64,000 nt of DNA from Treponema denticola. GTDB lineage: Bacteria; Spirochaetota; Spirochaetia; Treponematales; Treponemataceae. The first letter of the stretch is position 1. Each line of letters starts with the position of its first letter. Of the stretch, positions 34,056-43,675 are shown one piece after another. Below the pieces are notes generated by a model, which saw only the letters and a program-made list of their open reading frames with translations, was not told where the DNA came from and did no database searches. The translations under genes were made by a program, and so were the position numbers. The stretch is taken from the NCBI RefSeq assembly GCF_024181405.1, contig NZ_CP051302.1, positions 1,178,001 to 1,242,000 on the forward strand. Reading direction: 5' to 3'.

Positions 34056-34775
34056 TTAATTATCAATAAGTTCCATAAAATTATTTATATAAAAATCGGC
34101 TTGATGTTGTTTATACTTTTTATCTTTATCGTATAAACAGGTTTTTAATCCTACGGCTTTTGCACCTATAACATCGACTTTTTCATTATCGCCCACCATA
34201 AGCGTTTCCGAAATTTTTGCATTTAGCGACATAAGAGCTCGCAAAAAAATAGAAGAATGAGGCTTCATATAGGTATTTTCATAACTAAAAGTATAATTAT
34301 CAATAAATAAATCAAGCCCTTCTCTCTTAAAAATTTCAAGATATATTTCTTTGGGGTACATAATGTTTGAAACAACACCGATTTTATACTTCTTTTCTTT
34401 TAAAAACTTAAGACAATCAATCACTCCTTCATTCGGATGAGCATAATTATAAAAATCAAGATAATCTTTTTTCAATATTTCAATAATTTCATTATAAGAA
34501 ATATGTATACCCAATTCTCCAAATTTTAAAAAAAAGGCTTCACAAATACGGTATTCTATTCTTTTAATTTTACGCTCTTTTTCAACATAGTCATACCAAG
34601 GTAAAATAACTTCTTTGTCTATTTTATCGGCAATGAATTTACCGTAAATATTAGAAATATAAGCTATCATAAGGTTATGACCGTTTTTAAGTATTTCACT
34701 TTCATTCCATTTTGGATTATGGAATTCCAATAAGGTAGAACCCATATCAAAAAGGTAAGATGTATATTGCTTCAT
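34056..34775 (-). CDS. HAD-family hydrolase
   Basis: A 239-residue HAD protein. Motif I is LFDMGSTLL (Asp11), with Gly in place of the usual second Asp, as in a subset of HAD proteins. Motif II is VVSNI near 135, motif III is the Lys of YMKPHSSIF near 171, and motif IV is MVGDNEKVD near 193. The cap region is helical, type I. The substrate may be a small phosphate ester. It overlaps the preceding methyltransferase fragment by 29 bases. Confidence 0.85.
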   Translation of the reverse strand: MKQYTSYLFDMGSTLLEFHNPKWNESEILKNGHNLMIAYISNIYGKFIADKIDKEVILPWYDYVEKERKIKRIEYRICEAFFLKFGELGIHISYNEIIEILKKDYLDFYNYAHPNEGVIDCLKFLKEKKYKIGVVSNIMYPKEIYLEIFKREGLDLFIDNYTFSYENTYMKPHSSIFLRALMSLNAKISETLMVGDNEKVDVIGAKAVGLKTCLYDKDKKYKQHQADFYINNFMELIDN

Positions 34776-35076
34776 TTAATGCATCTCCCTGATAGGAAAT
34801 AATATTTTCAATGCCGACGCTGTTGTTTTTCAGCACTTCAAGATTACTCTCTACTAATTCAACAGCTGTGACATTATATCCTTCTTTTGCCAAGGCAATG
34901 GAGTATCTACCCGTACCGGCACCAATCTCTAATATCTTTGCTCCGGCTTTTGCATAGCGATGAATATAGTTCATTGTAGTAAGATATTCCAACTGTCCCT
35001 GGCGGCTTATGTTTAACCTGCTGTCTTCATCGATATCATCATAAAATAACCTTAGTATTTCTATTCTTTTACTCAT
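34747..35076 (-). pseudogene. SAM-dependent methyltransferase, N-terminal fragment
   Basis: Only 109 residues, compared with about 240-260 for the family. They hold the SAM-binding motif LEIGAGTGRY (near 49) and the acidic end of strand 2 (VTAVELVESNL), then the protein stops just after YQGDAL, where motif III and the catalytic core should begin. The last bases run into the HAD gene, so the fragment probably arose by deletion or fusion. Good start, no core: it is most likely not active as a methyltransferase. Confidence 0.75.
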
Positions 35077-35219
35077 AATTAATTTCTCCCAATGTTTAAT
35101 TTTATCTTACAGCCTTTAAATTGCCCTAGTTCTCTTGAATTTTACACACCTGTCTTACTATTCGATTTGTATTTCTGCAATACAAGTATCGGTGTATTTT
35201 GATCAGTAAATCAAGGTTC

Positions 35220-35870
35220 TCAGTAAATAGTTTGCAACTGACCGGGTAAAATCAATTTTTCTTTATAAGGAAAAATCGATTCATACGCTTCAAAATCGCG
35301 GGGATTTTCATCAGCCGCAAAATATCCTTTCGGAGGACAATAAGTGGCTTCTACAATTCCATGAATTTTAAAGTATCCTGGAATAAGTTCCAGCACAAGA
35401 AAATACGGCACTTCGGCATCTTTCGGCTCACAATAATAGTGAATATGAAACTTGCTCGCAAGATCAAACCCCGCATGACGATAAAACTCAATGTTACCTT
35501 CAATACAAACAAAACCAATCCCCATTGTTCTAGCTTTTTCAAGCGAATATTTTAACAACTTCAAGCCGCATCCCTTCTGCCTGTAATCCGGATGTATGCT
35601 TATCGGTCCAAAAGTCCATGCAGAAACTTTTTCACCATTGTCGAGCGTCAGCTTTGCTTTTGAATACATCACATGCCCGATGATTTTTTCGTTTATCTCT
35701 ATAACCAATGAAAGCTCCGAAATAAAATCGGGATTATTCCTATAACAGTGCAGGATATAATGTTCCATGCAGCCGGGTCTGTACACATTCCAGAAAGAAT
35801 CTCTAGTTAAATTTTCAACAACAGTATAATCTTGAATCTCTTCCATACGGATTACATAATTTGATTCCAC
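35220..35870 (-). CDS. GNAT N-acetyltransferase
   Basis: A 216-residue protein. Residues about 90-125 carry the GNAT acetyl-CoA site: FGPISIHPDYRQKGCGLKLLKYSLEKA, in which the Q-x-x-G-x-G/A pattern appears as QKGCGL, and GFDLASKF closes the fold. It starts with GTG behind GGAG. It is the upstream neighbour of the methyltransferase fragment but 143 bases away, so it is probably separate. The acceptor is unknown. No attC is nearby. Confidence 0.85.
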   Translation of the reverse strand: MESNYVIRMEEIQDYTVVENLTRDSFWNVYRPGCMEHYILHCYRNNPDFISELSLVIEINEKIIGHVMYSKAKLTLDNGEKVSAWTFGPISIHPDYRQKGCGLKLLKYSLEKARTMGIGFVCIEGNIEFYRHAGFDLASKFHIHYYCEPKDAEVPYFLVLELIPGYFKIHGIVEATYCPPKGYFAADENPRDFEAYESIFPYKEKLILPGQLQTIY

Positions 35871-36009
35871 TTATTTATCTCCAAATATTATATATTCATT
35901 AATTGCTATATCATCAATGTCAAGGCTATACCTGTTACTATATGCCTTTGCATCAACTAAAAATTGATACATAAAAGCTTGAGCTCTTTACAAAAATTAC
36001 AGGACATTA

Positions 36010-36468
36010 TTACTTAACTACCTTTCGAGTTTTTATAAGTTTCAACCATTTTCTTTGACGATGTTTATAAAAGCAATTAGCCCAAAGCCAAACAATAAAT
36101 GTTTTCCAACCGGCTCCAATTTCAACTTCATCACTATAATCCGTTGTTCCATTTCCGTTATCAATCAATTTAATTCTATGATTCCATATAGATACATGTG
36201 TATTGCTTTCGTTTGTATAAATTTCATCTTTATTAAAATTAATTACCTTAATTGTATGAGTTCCATAAGGAATAAAGCAAAACATTTTAAACAAAAATGA
36301 AAATGTCTGTCCTTCCTTCCAAACAAGTTCTTTATCTTCACCAATTATTTTAAATGAAGCATATGGAGACGCAATATATTGTAAAGTTTTTACATCGGTT
36401 AATAGTTTAAATACAGAATCAATATCTGACGGAAAAGTACTTTTTACATATACTATTTTCGTTTTCAT
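36010..36468 (-). CDS. SRPBCC (START-like) domain protein
   Basis: A 152-residue protein with a helix-grip pattern: an N-terminal strand VKSTFPSDIDSVFKLLTDV, a strand and turn with FKIIGEDKELVWKEGQTF, TTDYSDEVEIGAGWKTF and a long C-terminal helix. SRPBCC proteins bind small hydrophobic ligands. Good ribosome site (AGGAGAAATA). It is the last gene before the first attC-like element. Confidence 0.75.
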   Translation of the reverse strand: MKTKIVYVKSTFPSDIDSVFKLLTDVKTLQYIASPYASFKIIGEDKELVWKEGQTFSFLFKMFCFIPYGTHTIKVINFNKDEIYTNESNTHVSIWNHRIKLIDNGNGTTDYSDEVEIGAGWKTFIVWLWANCFYKHRQRKWLKLIKTRKVVK

Positions 36469-36559
36469 TATTTCTCCTATTAAAAGTATACACCCTACCC
36501 TCTAAAAAATGCGGATACTTATACCTGTTTACTATTTATTTCCAAACAGCCGAAAATCC

Positions 36560-36595
36560 GTAACAATAGGCAAGCTAAATTGGAAGCATTGTTAG
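36560..36595 (-). repeat. Degenerate attC-like site (array distal end)
   Basis: TAACAAT and ATTGTTA form a perfect 7-bp inverted repeat around a short centre that keeps only the GGAAGC element of the array consensus. It ends with GTTAG overlapping the stop codon of the gene at 36592. It is 36 bases, compared with 59-65 for the others, and is the leftmost site. Confidence 0.45.
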
Positions 36596-37140
36596 ACAAA
36601 ATTTCTATATACCAATCTTATTTCTTCTTTTGATTTGCTACTATTTATTTCTACTCTATTATATTCTACATACTTATTTTTTGAAAATGCTTTTAGACTT
36701 CTTAAGTTATAATCAGAAATAACAGCAAATATCATATCAGCTTTTTTCTCTCTAACCCCATATTTGGTAAGCATATTTATAACTTGGCTCCCAATTCCTT
36801 TGTTCCATAATTCTTTCCTACCAATCATTAAATCGATTCTATAAATATTTTTATTTGGTAGTTTTTCCATAATATCATTTAAATTCATTTCTTGAAGCCA
36901 GCACTCGCCAACTATTTCATTTAAATATTCTATAATAAAAATATCTGCTTTTTGTGAAACATATGTATATATTTGTTTTGTTTCTTCACTAGAATATTCA
37001 GAAATATCATCGCCTTCTGAAAAATATAATATTTCTTTATCTTTATTCCATTTAAATAAATATTCCCAATGTGTTTCACATAGTGGTCTTAGTTTAATAT
37101 TATCTTCTTGAATTATATGATTATGGTTCTTATAGTTCAT
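36592..37140 (-). CDS. GNAT acetyltransferase cassette
   Basis: 182 residues from ATG 37140, which has GGAAGG six bases upstream; an in-frame extension to 37203 is coded by the attC and is rejected. The sequence matches RimJ/RimL or AAC(6')-like acetyltransferases: IRLRPL-type start (IKLRPLCETHW), YRIDLMIGRKELWNKGIGSQVINML with the acetyl-CoA Q/R-x-x-G-x-G/A site, and LRSLKAFSKN. The substrate could be a small molecule such as an antibiotic or a protein N-terminus. The stop codon overlaps an attC-like site. Confidence 0.8.
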   Translation of the reverse strand: MNYKNHNHIIQEDNIKLRPLCETHWEYLFKWNKDKEILYFSEGDDISEYSSEETKQIYTYVSQKADIFIIEYLNEIVGECWLQEMNLNDIMEKLPNKNIYRIDLMIGRKELWNKGIGSQVINMLTKYGVREKKADMIFAVISDYNLRSLKAFSKNKYVEYNRVEINSSKSKEEIRLVYRNFV

Positions 37141-37181
37141 TAAAACCTTCCAAAGATATAAGCGCGCAATACCGCACCTGT

Positions 37182-37243
37182 CTAACATCCGCTTAACCTT
37201 CATTTGCGGCTTATCCGCAATGTCAGGTTGAAGCGGGTGCTAG
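37182..37243 (-). repeat. attC: attC site 2
   Basis: Left border TCTAAC, then GCTTAACC, a core with GCGGCTTATCCGC, GGTTGAAGC and right border GTGCTAG, where other sites have GTGTTAG. It sits between the GNAT gene and the next cassette. Confidence 0.85.
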
Positions 37244-37250
37244 AAGGCTC

Positions 37251-37439
37251 TTACTCAATTAACTCAATCATTTCAAAAATGATTTTATCGTCCGGATGTG
37301 TATTTCTTTGATTAAAAATACCCAAAACAACATCTAACGAATTTGGCAGTATCCAAATTCTACGTTCTAGTTCTTGAAAATAATCGATTTCATTTTTTGT
37401 TCGCCCGAATACATAAGAAACTTGATAATTAAATATTGT
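37251..37439 (-). pseudogene. C-terminal remnant of a cassette gene
   Basis: An open stretch of 62 codons ends in TAA just beside attC site 2 but is closed on the upstream side by a stop (37440-37442) and has no start codon apart from one six residues before its end. The residues look protein-like (YVFGRTKNEIDYFQELE, then DVVLGIFNQRN). It is best read as the tail of a gene decayed in place, with the rest lost. 224 bases up to the next gene hold no frame. Confidence 0.4.
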
Positions 37440-37663
37440 TTAATTTTTCTTATATCCAGTATTATCTTCTAAAAAATTATTGATTTCACATTATTAGTCA
37501 AAAAAGAAAATTGACAGAAGTATCTCTGCCAAAACTCCTTACATTCAAATCAGCGGATTTATTTTTATATTTGATTATAATTTATTCTATTCAATTAGAA
37601 TTTTTTGTTTGTCTATTGAACAAAAATTGAAAATTGTTTATATGAAACTAATATTTCCGTATA

Positions 37664-37984
37664 TTAGTTTCCGACAATCATATTACATTTTTTTAGAAAA
37701 TCTTCTTTTGACAATGGATATAAAGTCGCTACAATATTCCAATTAGTTCTACGACCAGTCTGACCTGTAGTTAAGCCCGTTAACGGAGGAACAGAATCAT
37801 AATTAAAACGACGTATTCCATTTTCATCAAGCATAGAAGCAATATTCATAATCTTCATTTTTATTGAACTTATACTTCTGTGTTTAAGTAAATAGATTTT
37901 ATTAATCCCGCCGAAATCATTTGAAGCATACATAGCAGAATATGTACATAATACTATCTCTTCTTTAGTAAATAAATTTCTCAA
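37664..37984 (-). CDS. Small cassette protein, unknown
   Basis: 106 residues starting with TTG 37984, which follows GGAGG with a four-base gap; the upstream open part comes from attC and the cassette leader. Visible parts are RNLFTKEEIVLCTYSAMY, KHRSISSIKMKIMNIASML, which looks like a helix-turn-helix segment, and LTGLTTGQTGRRTNW. The pattern suggests a DNA-binding or HNH-associated small protein, but I do not recognise a named family. Confidence 0.55.
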   Translation of the reverse strand: MRNLFTKEEIVLCTYSAMYASNDFGGINKIYLLKHRSISSIKMKIMNIASMLDENGIRRFNYDSVPPLTGLTTGQTGRRTNWNIVATLYPLSKEDFLKKCNMIVGN

Positions 37985-38016
37985 TTTTCCTCCAGGCGCC
38001 CCAGCGCGGTCATCCA

Positions 38017-38080
38017 CATAACTTTGTTTTAAACCGCAAACTGGCTTATCCCGTTCGTCAACGTTGAAGCTGGTGTTATG
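38017..38080 (-). repeat. attC: attC site 3 (variant centre)
   Basis: Left border CATAAC, right border GTGTTATG. The centre is GCAAACTGGCTTATCCCGTT instead of the common GCATTTGCGG form, as also in sites 4, 5 and 11. The stop of the gene at 38076 lies inside the right border. Confidence 0.8.
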
Positions 38081-38450
38081 TGGTTTTCGTTATTTTCTTA
38101 ACCTTATAGTTAATTAATTCCAAATCAAAAATTTCATCATTTTCATTATAAATACGAATCGTATCATTATCAATCAATTCTGTTTCTTTAATAAAAATCC
38201 ATTGAACATCTTTTTCTAGAAACGGATTATACCAGATTGAATAAATTGATATTGTTTTCTTTATTTTTGAGTTTTTAATAGATTTAATAATTATCTGACC
38301 GGTTCCCTTAAAAATTCCATCTGAATAATTTGAAATATACTCGTATCCATTATGAATTATCGATGGAATTTCCGGAGGCGGAGTCCTTTTTGCATATAAA
38401 ACCAAGAGTGAAAATATAAATATACTTAATAATATGATATTTTTTTTCAT
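38076..38450 (-). CDS. Small exported cassette protein, unknown
   Basis: A 124-residue protein with an N-terminal signal or membrane anchor (KKNIILLSIFIFSLLVLY) and a beta-rich polar remainder (GYEYISNYSDGIFKG, YSIWYNPFLEKDVQW). There is no lipobox Cys. The stop codon TAA is the first part of the attC right border. No family recognised; likely periplasmic. Confidence 0.6.
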   Translation of the reverse strand: MKKNIILLSIFIFSLLVLYAKRTPPPEIPSIIHNGYEYISNYSDGIFKGTGQIIIKSIKNSKIKKTISIYSIWYNPFLEKDVQWIFIKETELIDNDTIRIYNENDEIFDLELINYKVKKITKTT

Positions 38451-38566
38451 TAAACATACCTATTGTAAAATGCTTCTTCGCACTTGCCCTAAAGTTCAAT
38501 TCATTTTTTTGATTATTTTTTTGCGACGAATATTTTTTTTCACCATGCGCCCCAGTGGGGCGTACA

Positions 38567-38630
38567 CATAACTAACGCTTGACCTGCAAACGGGCATAGT
38601 CCCTTTTGTCAGCGTTGAAGCGGGTGTTAG
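38567..38630 (-). repeat. attC: attC site 4 (variant centre)
   Basis: CATAAC left, GTGTTAG right; centre GCAAACGGGCATAGTCCC. A leader hairpin (CGCCCC-AGT-GGGGCG, 38548-38562) lies beside it at the start of the cassette to its left. Confidence 0.85.
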
Positions 38631-38641
38631 ATGATTTTTTT

Positions 38642-40396
38642 CTATAATTTACCAAGGAATTCTTTTATTTCAGCTGGAGTATGTTCAATTGATACATATT
38701 TCCCCATTAATTCACCAAATAATGGTTTGGTCATTTTTTTAGTACCAGCGGCTAATGTCTTTAACTCAGATGAGAACTTCATATTTCTGTCTTGTTGGCA
38801 CGCCTCTTTTTTTGCTTGAATATTTGCTATAGTCCAATTTGTTGAGGCTGGTAAAGTAAAATTAAGGTCTGCCAAATAACTAGCCCATGTAGCATGAATT
38901 GATTCACTAGAAAAACAATCTTCAAACTCTTTATCACCTAATACTAGTTTATTGCTGTCTGAAATATCTAGAGATTCAATAAGTGATAGTGTGTCTTCAG
39001 TTGCATCATTATCATATATGATAAATATGTTTTCCTTAGGATGGATTTGTAGTATAGCTTGTGCGAACCCATAAATATTCCTAATACCTTTAACATTGAG
39101 TATCTTTATAAGTCTAGAGTTTATTGTTTTATTCGTTTTATTTTCAAAGAAAGAAGGTATATAAGCAGCTTCTGTCTCTCCTTCAACAAGAATGATTTTT
39201 TTTGCAAAAAATAAATACGAGTTTTCAATTCCAATATTTCTTAGAATGGTTGACTCGATTTCAGTTGACTTCTTAATATATCTTACTTTTGTACAATTTA
39301 TTTCTCGTTGAAATAATAATCGTATTTCTTCAGATCTAACAGCATTTACAAGAAATGGTGAATGTGTCGTCATAATTACTTGATGACCTTGACTGCAAAA
39401 ATCGTAAAGAGTATTCAATAAATCCATTTGAGCTTTAACATGAAGATGAGTGTCAGGTTCATCAAGTAAGTAGGTTGTAGAGCCATCAATTCTTTGGGTC
39501 ATTTCTTTCTTAAGTTCAAGCAATGCCATTGAAATTCTTCTTTTTGTCCCATCCCCTTTTTTTTGAATATTAATTTCTTGAGAATTCCCTTGTAAAAACT
39601 TTACCTTTGCATCGATATTTAGATCTTTAGTTTCGTATATTGGTTCAATTTTAATATCCGTTAAATCATTGAGGAATAATTACATTTTTTCGATTATCCC
39701 TTTTTCATGCAATTCACTTGAAATATCTGAACTATAGTTATCTATTTTATTCCTAACAAATTCCTCAATTGTTGTTGTTTCATTTACCTTCTCGTTCCAT
39801 ATTTGTTTTTGTCTTTCCTTTAAGAATATTTCTTTAAAGAATCCAGATACGTTTTCAAATTGTTTTCCATCAAGTTGAATATTATTGAATTGTGGGAAAC
39901 TTACATTATCAATCTCAAAATTACCGACTTGCCTTTTCTTGCTAATAACATCATTTATTGCTGATACTAAATTAGGAATATTACTATTTACTCTGACAGT
40001 TAATCCAAAGAGTTTTGCAAGCTGTTTAACTTCTTCTTGATTTTCTGTAACGGTAAGATCATATTCCGTACTATTAATTTTAGCTTCAACGGAAGTTAAA
40101 TAATTTTCTGTAGGGATAACTACTAATGGCATTGGTTGGACAGAATTAGCATCCTTTACAAATTTCTTACGGTAAATGAAATTCTCTATTTCAATATCAA
40201 TTACTAATTCATTTTTTTCATAATTAATGTCATCAAATTCCACAGGCTTGTTTTGTGTAATTACTTTCAAACAATCAATTAGAGATGATTTACCTCTATC
40301 ATTTTCACCGACAATAACAGTAAGTCCTGGTTCAAAATCAAGCTTGAAGTCAAGAAGACACCTAAATCCGTCAATACCAATCCGAATCAGTTTCAT
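38642..40396 (-). pseudogene. OLD-family ATPase/TOPRIM nuclease interrupted by one in-frame stop
   Basis: From ATG 40396 (ribosome site AAAAAGGAG) a 584-codon frame runs to 38642, broken only by TAA at 39682-39680 (codon 239). Before it is the ATPase start with Walker A GENDRGKSSL (residues 30-39). After it come the signature KGDGTKRRISMALLEL, Walker B TYLLDEPDTHLH and the TOPRIM motif ILVEGETEAAYIP. The frame is continuous, with no shift. OLD proteins defend against phages as in P2. The stop makes it a recent pseudogene, or a two-part gene if ATG 39529 is used. A read error is also possible. Confidence 0.8.
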
Positions 40397-40436
40397 AATA
40401 TTCTCCTTTTTATATTCGTGCGCCGGAGGCATCCGT

Positions 40437-40499
40437 CCAACGTGCAGTTAAGCTGCAAACGGACATAATCCAGTTTGTCAGCGTTGAAGCGGGTGTTGG
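40437..40499 (-). repeat. attC: attC site 5 (divergent)
   Basis: Left border CCAAC, then GTGCAGTTAAGCTGCAAACGG, and right end GAAGCGGGTGTTGGG. It keeps the GCAAACGG centre class but differs in the left arm. It separates the OLD cassette from the gene at 40510. Confidence 0.75.
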
Positions 40500-40509
40500 G
40501 GTTATTACA

Positions 40510-41004
40510 TTATTTCTTTCCAATTTTAAAACAAACATCATAAAAATTGTTTAGTTCATTCTGCCAGATATTTTTAATTGCAAACTTGTATTCATTTAAT
40601 AAAAATACATATCTTTCAGAACATATTTTATTTTCTAAATCCTTATTCGCTGAAAAATACACCTGCCCATTCCTTCTATTGATTCTTATAAAACCATCAA
40701 CTCTTTTACACTTTTTAATGAAGAATAAAAATTTATTATTTTCTTCCAGCAAGTCAAAATCACAAATATAAATAATGAAAATTTTTCCTTTTGCATTCTT
40801 TATTTTTTCAGATATTTCATGTATTAACAATGAAAAATTATTATCTTTTATCCTCGAAAATATAAAAATATAGTTATGGATAATTTTGAAAACGAGTCTT
40901 TTCTTAACTTCGCTACCGACTATAAAATCATATTTTTCATTATTTTCGATATAACTATTTGGTATATATTCTTTTACAGATTCTAATATGATGCTACTAA
41001 ACAT
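40510..41004 (-). CDS. Cassette protein, unknown
   Basis: A 164-residue soluble protein, rich in Phe, Ile, Lys and Asn, with alternating strands (FKIIHNYIFIFSRI, KIFIIYICDFDLL) that suggest an alpha/beta fold. No signal peptide. The stop lies ten bases from attC site 5. The 290 bases upstream to attC site 6 are AT-rich and hold no gene, only a possible promoter. Family not recognised. Confidence 0.5.
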   Translation of the reverse strand: MFSSIILESVKEYIPNSYIENNEKYDFIVGSEVKKRLVFKIIHNYIFIFSRIKDNNFSLLIHEISEKIKNAKGKIFIIYICDFDLLEENNKFLFFIKKCKRVDGFIRINRRNGQVYFSANKDLENKICSERYVFLLNEYKFAIKNIWQNELNNFYDVCFKIGKK

Positions 41005-41294
41005 TAATTATTTTGCCTCAATTCTAATAAAATAAATTAATTGCTTCAATATACAATTAATTACGACATAATACTTAAAACTATGCATACCATTAATACA
41101 ATATTTTCTATTTCGAAAATACTTATAATACTTCTAATAGCTATTCATAATTACTAGCAAATCCAGTTATCATTGAATTGATTGGTAAAATCCTAGGTAA
41201 GCTATTTCGTTTTCTAAGTATATTAAATATCTATTAATGAATAAATTTCGATAAATATATTACTAATTTTATTTAACCCCGCGCGAAGCGTCGA

Positions 41295-41358
41295 CCCAAC
41301 ATTCGCTTGACCTGCATTTGCGGCTCGTCCGCAATATCAGTTTGAAGCGGATGTTATG
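41295..41358 (-). repeat. attC: attC site 6
   Basis: CCCAAC left, ATGTTATGG right, with GCATTTGCGGCTCGTCCGC centre, the commonest class. Hairpin GCGCGAAGCGTC (41281-41292) flanks it. Confidence 0.85.
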
Positions 41359-41442
41359 GTAAAAATATTTCTTGTATTTTATATTCATTTTTTTAAACAC
41401 TCTGTTGTTTTTTACAAATATTTTTAGGTTAAAAATTTGGAA

Positions 41443-41880
41443 TTACATATTTTTTATTTCAAATCGTAAATAATTAATATTGGCATATCTCTTTATATAT
41501 ACAAAAATTAGCTTGTTATTTTTACTATCTTTCCAAACATAGTTACTACCAAGCTTATCAACAAACTCATATTTTTGATTAAGTTTATTTTCTAATTCAC
41601 GAATATTTGAAAATAACCCAATCGCAGTATTAGTAGTAATTATTTCATATCCATACGGAATTTTTACTTCAAAATCATCAATAACAATGTTATTTTTATC
41701 AGGTATAAATCCTTTCAGTAGTTCCAGAATTACAATTTTATCGTGGAAGATACTTAAATAATCATTTTTTTTAAAATAGCTTTCTAAAACAAAAAAAATG
41801 ATAAAAAGAAAAACAACAAATATTGAAATTACAAATATTTTTTTATTTTCATTTTTTATCTTATCAAAAATATTTCTCAT
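41443..41880 (-). CDS. Membrane-anchored cassette protein, unknown
   Basis: A 145-residue protein with a basic N-terminus, one membrane helix (IFVISIFVVFLFIIFFVL, about residues 15-32) and a beta-rich extracytoplasmic part. It shares a cassette with the lipoprotein gene at 42057, with no attC between, so the two may work together. No family recognised. Confidence 0.55.
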   Translation of the reverse strand: MRNIFDKIKNENKKIFVISIFVVFLFIIFFVLESYFKKNDYLSIFHDKIVILELLKGFIPDKNNIVIDDFEVKIPYGYEIITTNTAIGLFSNIRELENKLNQKYEFVDKLGSNYVWKDSKNNKLIFVYIKRYANINYLRFEIKNM

Positions 41881-42056
41881 ATAGAATTATATTTATTATT
41901 GCCTTTTTCTTTAAGAAACCATGCTTCTATTATTATATATTTCCTGAGTAGAGTAAAGCCAGTACTACCGCTACCTTGTTCCGCCATACAGTTCAATTTC
42001 ATTAAAAAAAGCAAGCTTGACTTGCTTCCTAAAATATTCTTTTTATACATAATATT

Positions 42057-42848
42057 TTAGCCTTCTGTAAATGAGGTAATAGTAAAAACAAAATCTTTTA
42101 TTTTATATATACCTTCTTTTTTTACCAAATGTAATATATGATTTTCTTCTGTTTTTATAGCGCACCCCATGAATTTTCCTTCTCCAATATTCTCATATTC
42201 CTGTAAAGCTTTTTGGTAGAATTTTTCCGACTCTTCTTCACTTATACAAATATCATCATAATATTTGAAATATTCCTTTTTTGTAAATTCTATACCTCTG
42301 TCTGCGTAAAACCAATGTGAAGCTTCTGCTTTTACGATACAAGTGCATTCCTTATCGTTGATTGAAACTATTGAGATATTTTTTATTTTTATGCTTTTAC
42401 TTGTATTAAGGAATCTGTCCGGTTGTTGTGATGCTTTTGTATGTAAATTCGAAATGATAACCTGCCAAATCTCATCTTCTAAAAATATTTTATGAAATAT
42501 TTCTTTTAATTCATCACTTGGTTGATAATCAAAATCAAATAGATTAAAATAGTATTCCTCATCCAATACTTTTATCGTTTCATAAAATAATTTTATCTGA
42601 TCTTCAATAGTAGGATTTTCTTCATATAATATTTTTAAAGATTCATAAAATGGTTTAAAATATTCTCTCACTTCAGGATTTTTTAAATCTAATCTTTCTT
42701 TTATTTTTTCAAAGGTTAGCAGTTCTTCTCTTGCAGAATTTTCTATATCTGTTGCTAAAGTAGTAAAATCTTTATTTTCATTTTTTTTACATGAGATAAA
42801 CAAAAATAATAAAATAGAAAAGAATATAATTATAATTACTCTTTTCAT
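42057..42848 (-). CDS. Cassette lipoprotein, unknown
   Basis: 263 residues from ATG 42848 (TTCCTCC on the + strand gives GGAGGAAAA before it); the extension to 42920 runs through attC and is rejected. Signal KRVIIIIFFSILLFLF with lipobox ISC marks a lipoprotein. The mature part begins with a charged KKNENKD segment, then helical, then a strand-rich end (KGRF-like ADRGIEFTKKEYF). No family recognised. It is the upstream gene of a two-gene cassette. Confidence 0.65.
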   Translation of the reverse strand: MKRVIIIIFFSILLFLFISCKKNENKDFTTLATDIENSAREELLTFEKIKERLDLKNPEVREYFKPFYESLKILYEENPTIEDQIKLFYETIKVLDEEYYFNLFDFDYQPSDELKEIFHKIFLEDEIWQVIISNLHTKASQQPDRFLNTSKSIKIKNISIVSINDKECTCIVKAEASHWFYADRGIEFTKKEYFKYYDDICISEEESEKFYQKALQEYENIGEGKFMGCAIKTEENHILHLVKKEGIYKIKDFVFTITSFTEG

Positions 42849-42880
42849 TTTTCCTCCACAGCAGACCAGATGCCTGTCGC

Positions 42881-42945
42881 CATAACATCCGCTTAACCTG
42901 CATTTGCGTCTTGTCCGCAATGTCAGGTTGAAGCGGATGTTATGG
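42881..42945 (-). repeat. attC: attC site 7
   Basis: CATAAC left, ATGTTATGG right; centre GCATTTGCGTCTTGTCCGC. Its right half is identical to site 8, the start of an 819-base identity that marks the duplicated cassette. Confidence 0.9.
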
Positions 42946-43289
42946 CAAAAATATTTCTTTTACAGAATTATATTTATTAAATCCTTTTTCTTTTAGAGAT
43001 ATTCTTTCCATTTCTTTAAAGCTAGGCTTCTTTATTATAATTCCTTAAGCGGCGTAAAGTCATACACTACCGCTACCTTGCTTCGCCCTAAAGTTCAATT
43101 TCATTTCAAAAAGCGAGCTTGACATGCTTTCTGAAATATTCACTTTTTTCAAATAACTTATTCGCTCAAACCCTAAAGTTCTATTTTATAATTTCAGCGA
43201 GCTTAACTCGAAAAAAAACAAAGCTTTATTAAGCACATTTATGAGAACTAATGTTCATACACCAGATTTATCGATAAATTATAGTATTT
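42946..43289 (-). other. 344-base gene-free part of the duplicated cassette
   Basis: No frame of useful length on either strand. It holds two copies of a CCTAAAGTTC element (43086-43106 and about 43172) each followed by a small hairpin (AGCGAGCTTGACATGCTT at about 43115), which may act as terminators. The same stretch recurs at 43741-44084. The first element also recurs at 38483, 41971 and 60484, in unrelated cassettes. Confidence 0.5.
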
Positions 43290-43646
43290 CTACATTTCTA
43301 AATATATTATCTGTAATTCTCCGTAACACTTTTTTTGTATTCGGTCGTATTCATATTTTAAATTACCATCTGTATAAATTGTAAGAATATCATTTTCAAT
43401 TGTAAATACTATTTTACTTGCTCCACGACATCTAAATATTTCATTACTATTAATATACAAGCGTGCGTACGTGGGATCAGAAATAGTATTTGTTATGTAT
43501 GATTGAATAATATATTTCTTTGAAATAATTACTACTTCTTCTTGAATTAGTGTTTTTTTAGATAAACACTGTATGGTACTACACCCAAAGAGAAAGTTCA
43601 TAATGTATAATATTAAAAACAATAAAGTTATTTTTTTCGTTTTCAT
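43290..43646 (-). CDS. Cassette lipoprotein, copy 1
   Basis: 118 residues from ATG 43646; the longer frame to 43715 is attC and leader. The signal TKKITLLFLILYIMNFLF and lipobox GCS mark a lipoprotein. The mature part has KKYIIQSYITNTISDPTYARLYIN and a basic C-terminal half. The amino acid sequence is identical to the gene at 44085-44441. The ribosome site is weak: GGAA runs directly into the ATG, so expression may depend on read-through. No family recognised. Confidence 0.6.
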   Translation of the reverse strand: MKTKKITLLFLILYIMNFLFGCSTIQCLSKKTLIQEEVVIISKKYIIQSYITNTISDPTYARLYINSNEIFRCRGASKIVFTIENDILTIYTDGNLKYEYDRIQKKCYGELQIIYLEM

Positions 43647-43675
43647 TTCCAAAAAGCAGGCCAGATGCCTGTCAC

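Noticed and set aside
32419..36468. Genes from the membrane protein to the SRPBCC gene as integron cassettes
   Set aside because: No attC arms or leader hairpins were found between them, so they are treated as ordinary chromosome beyond the array end.
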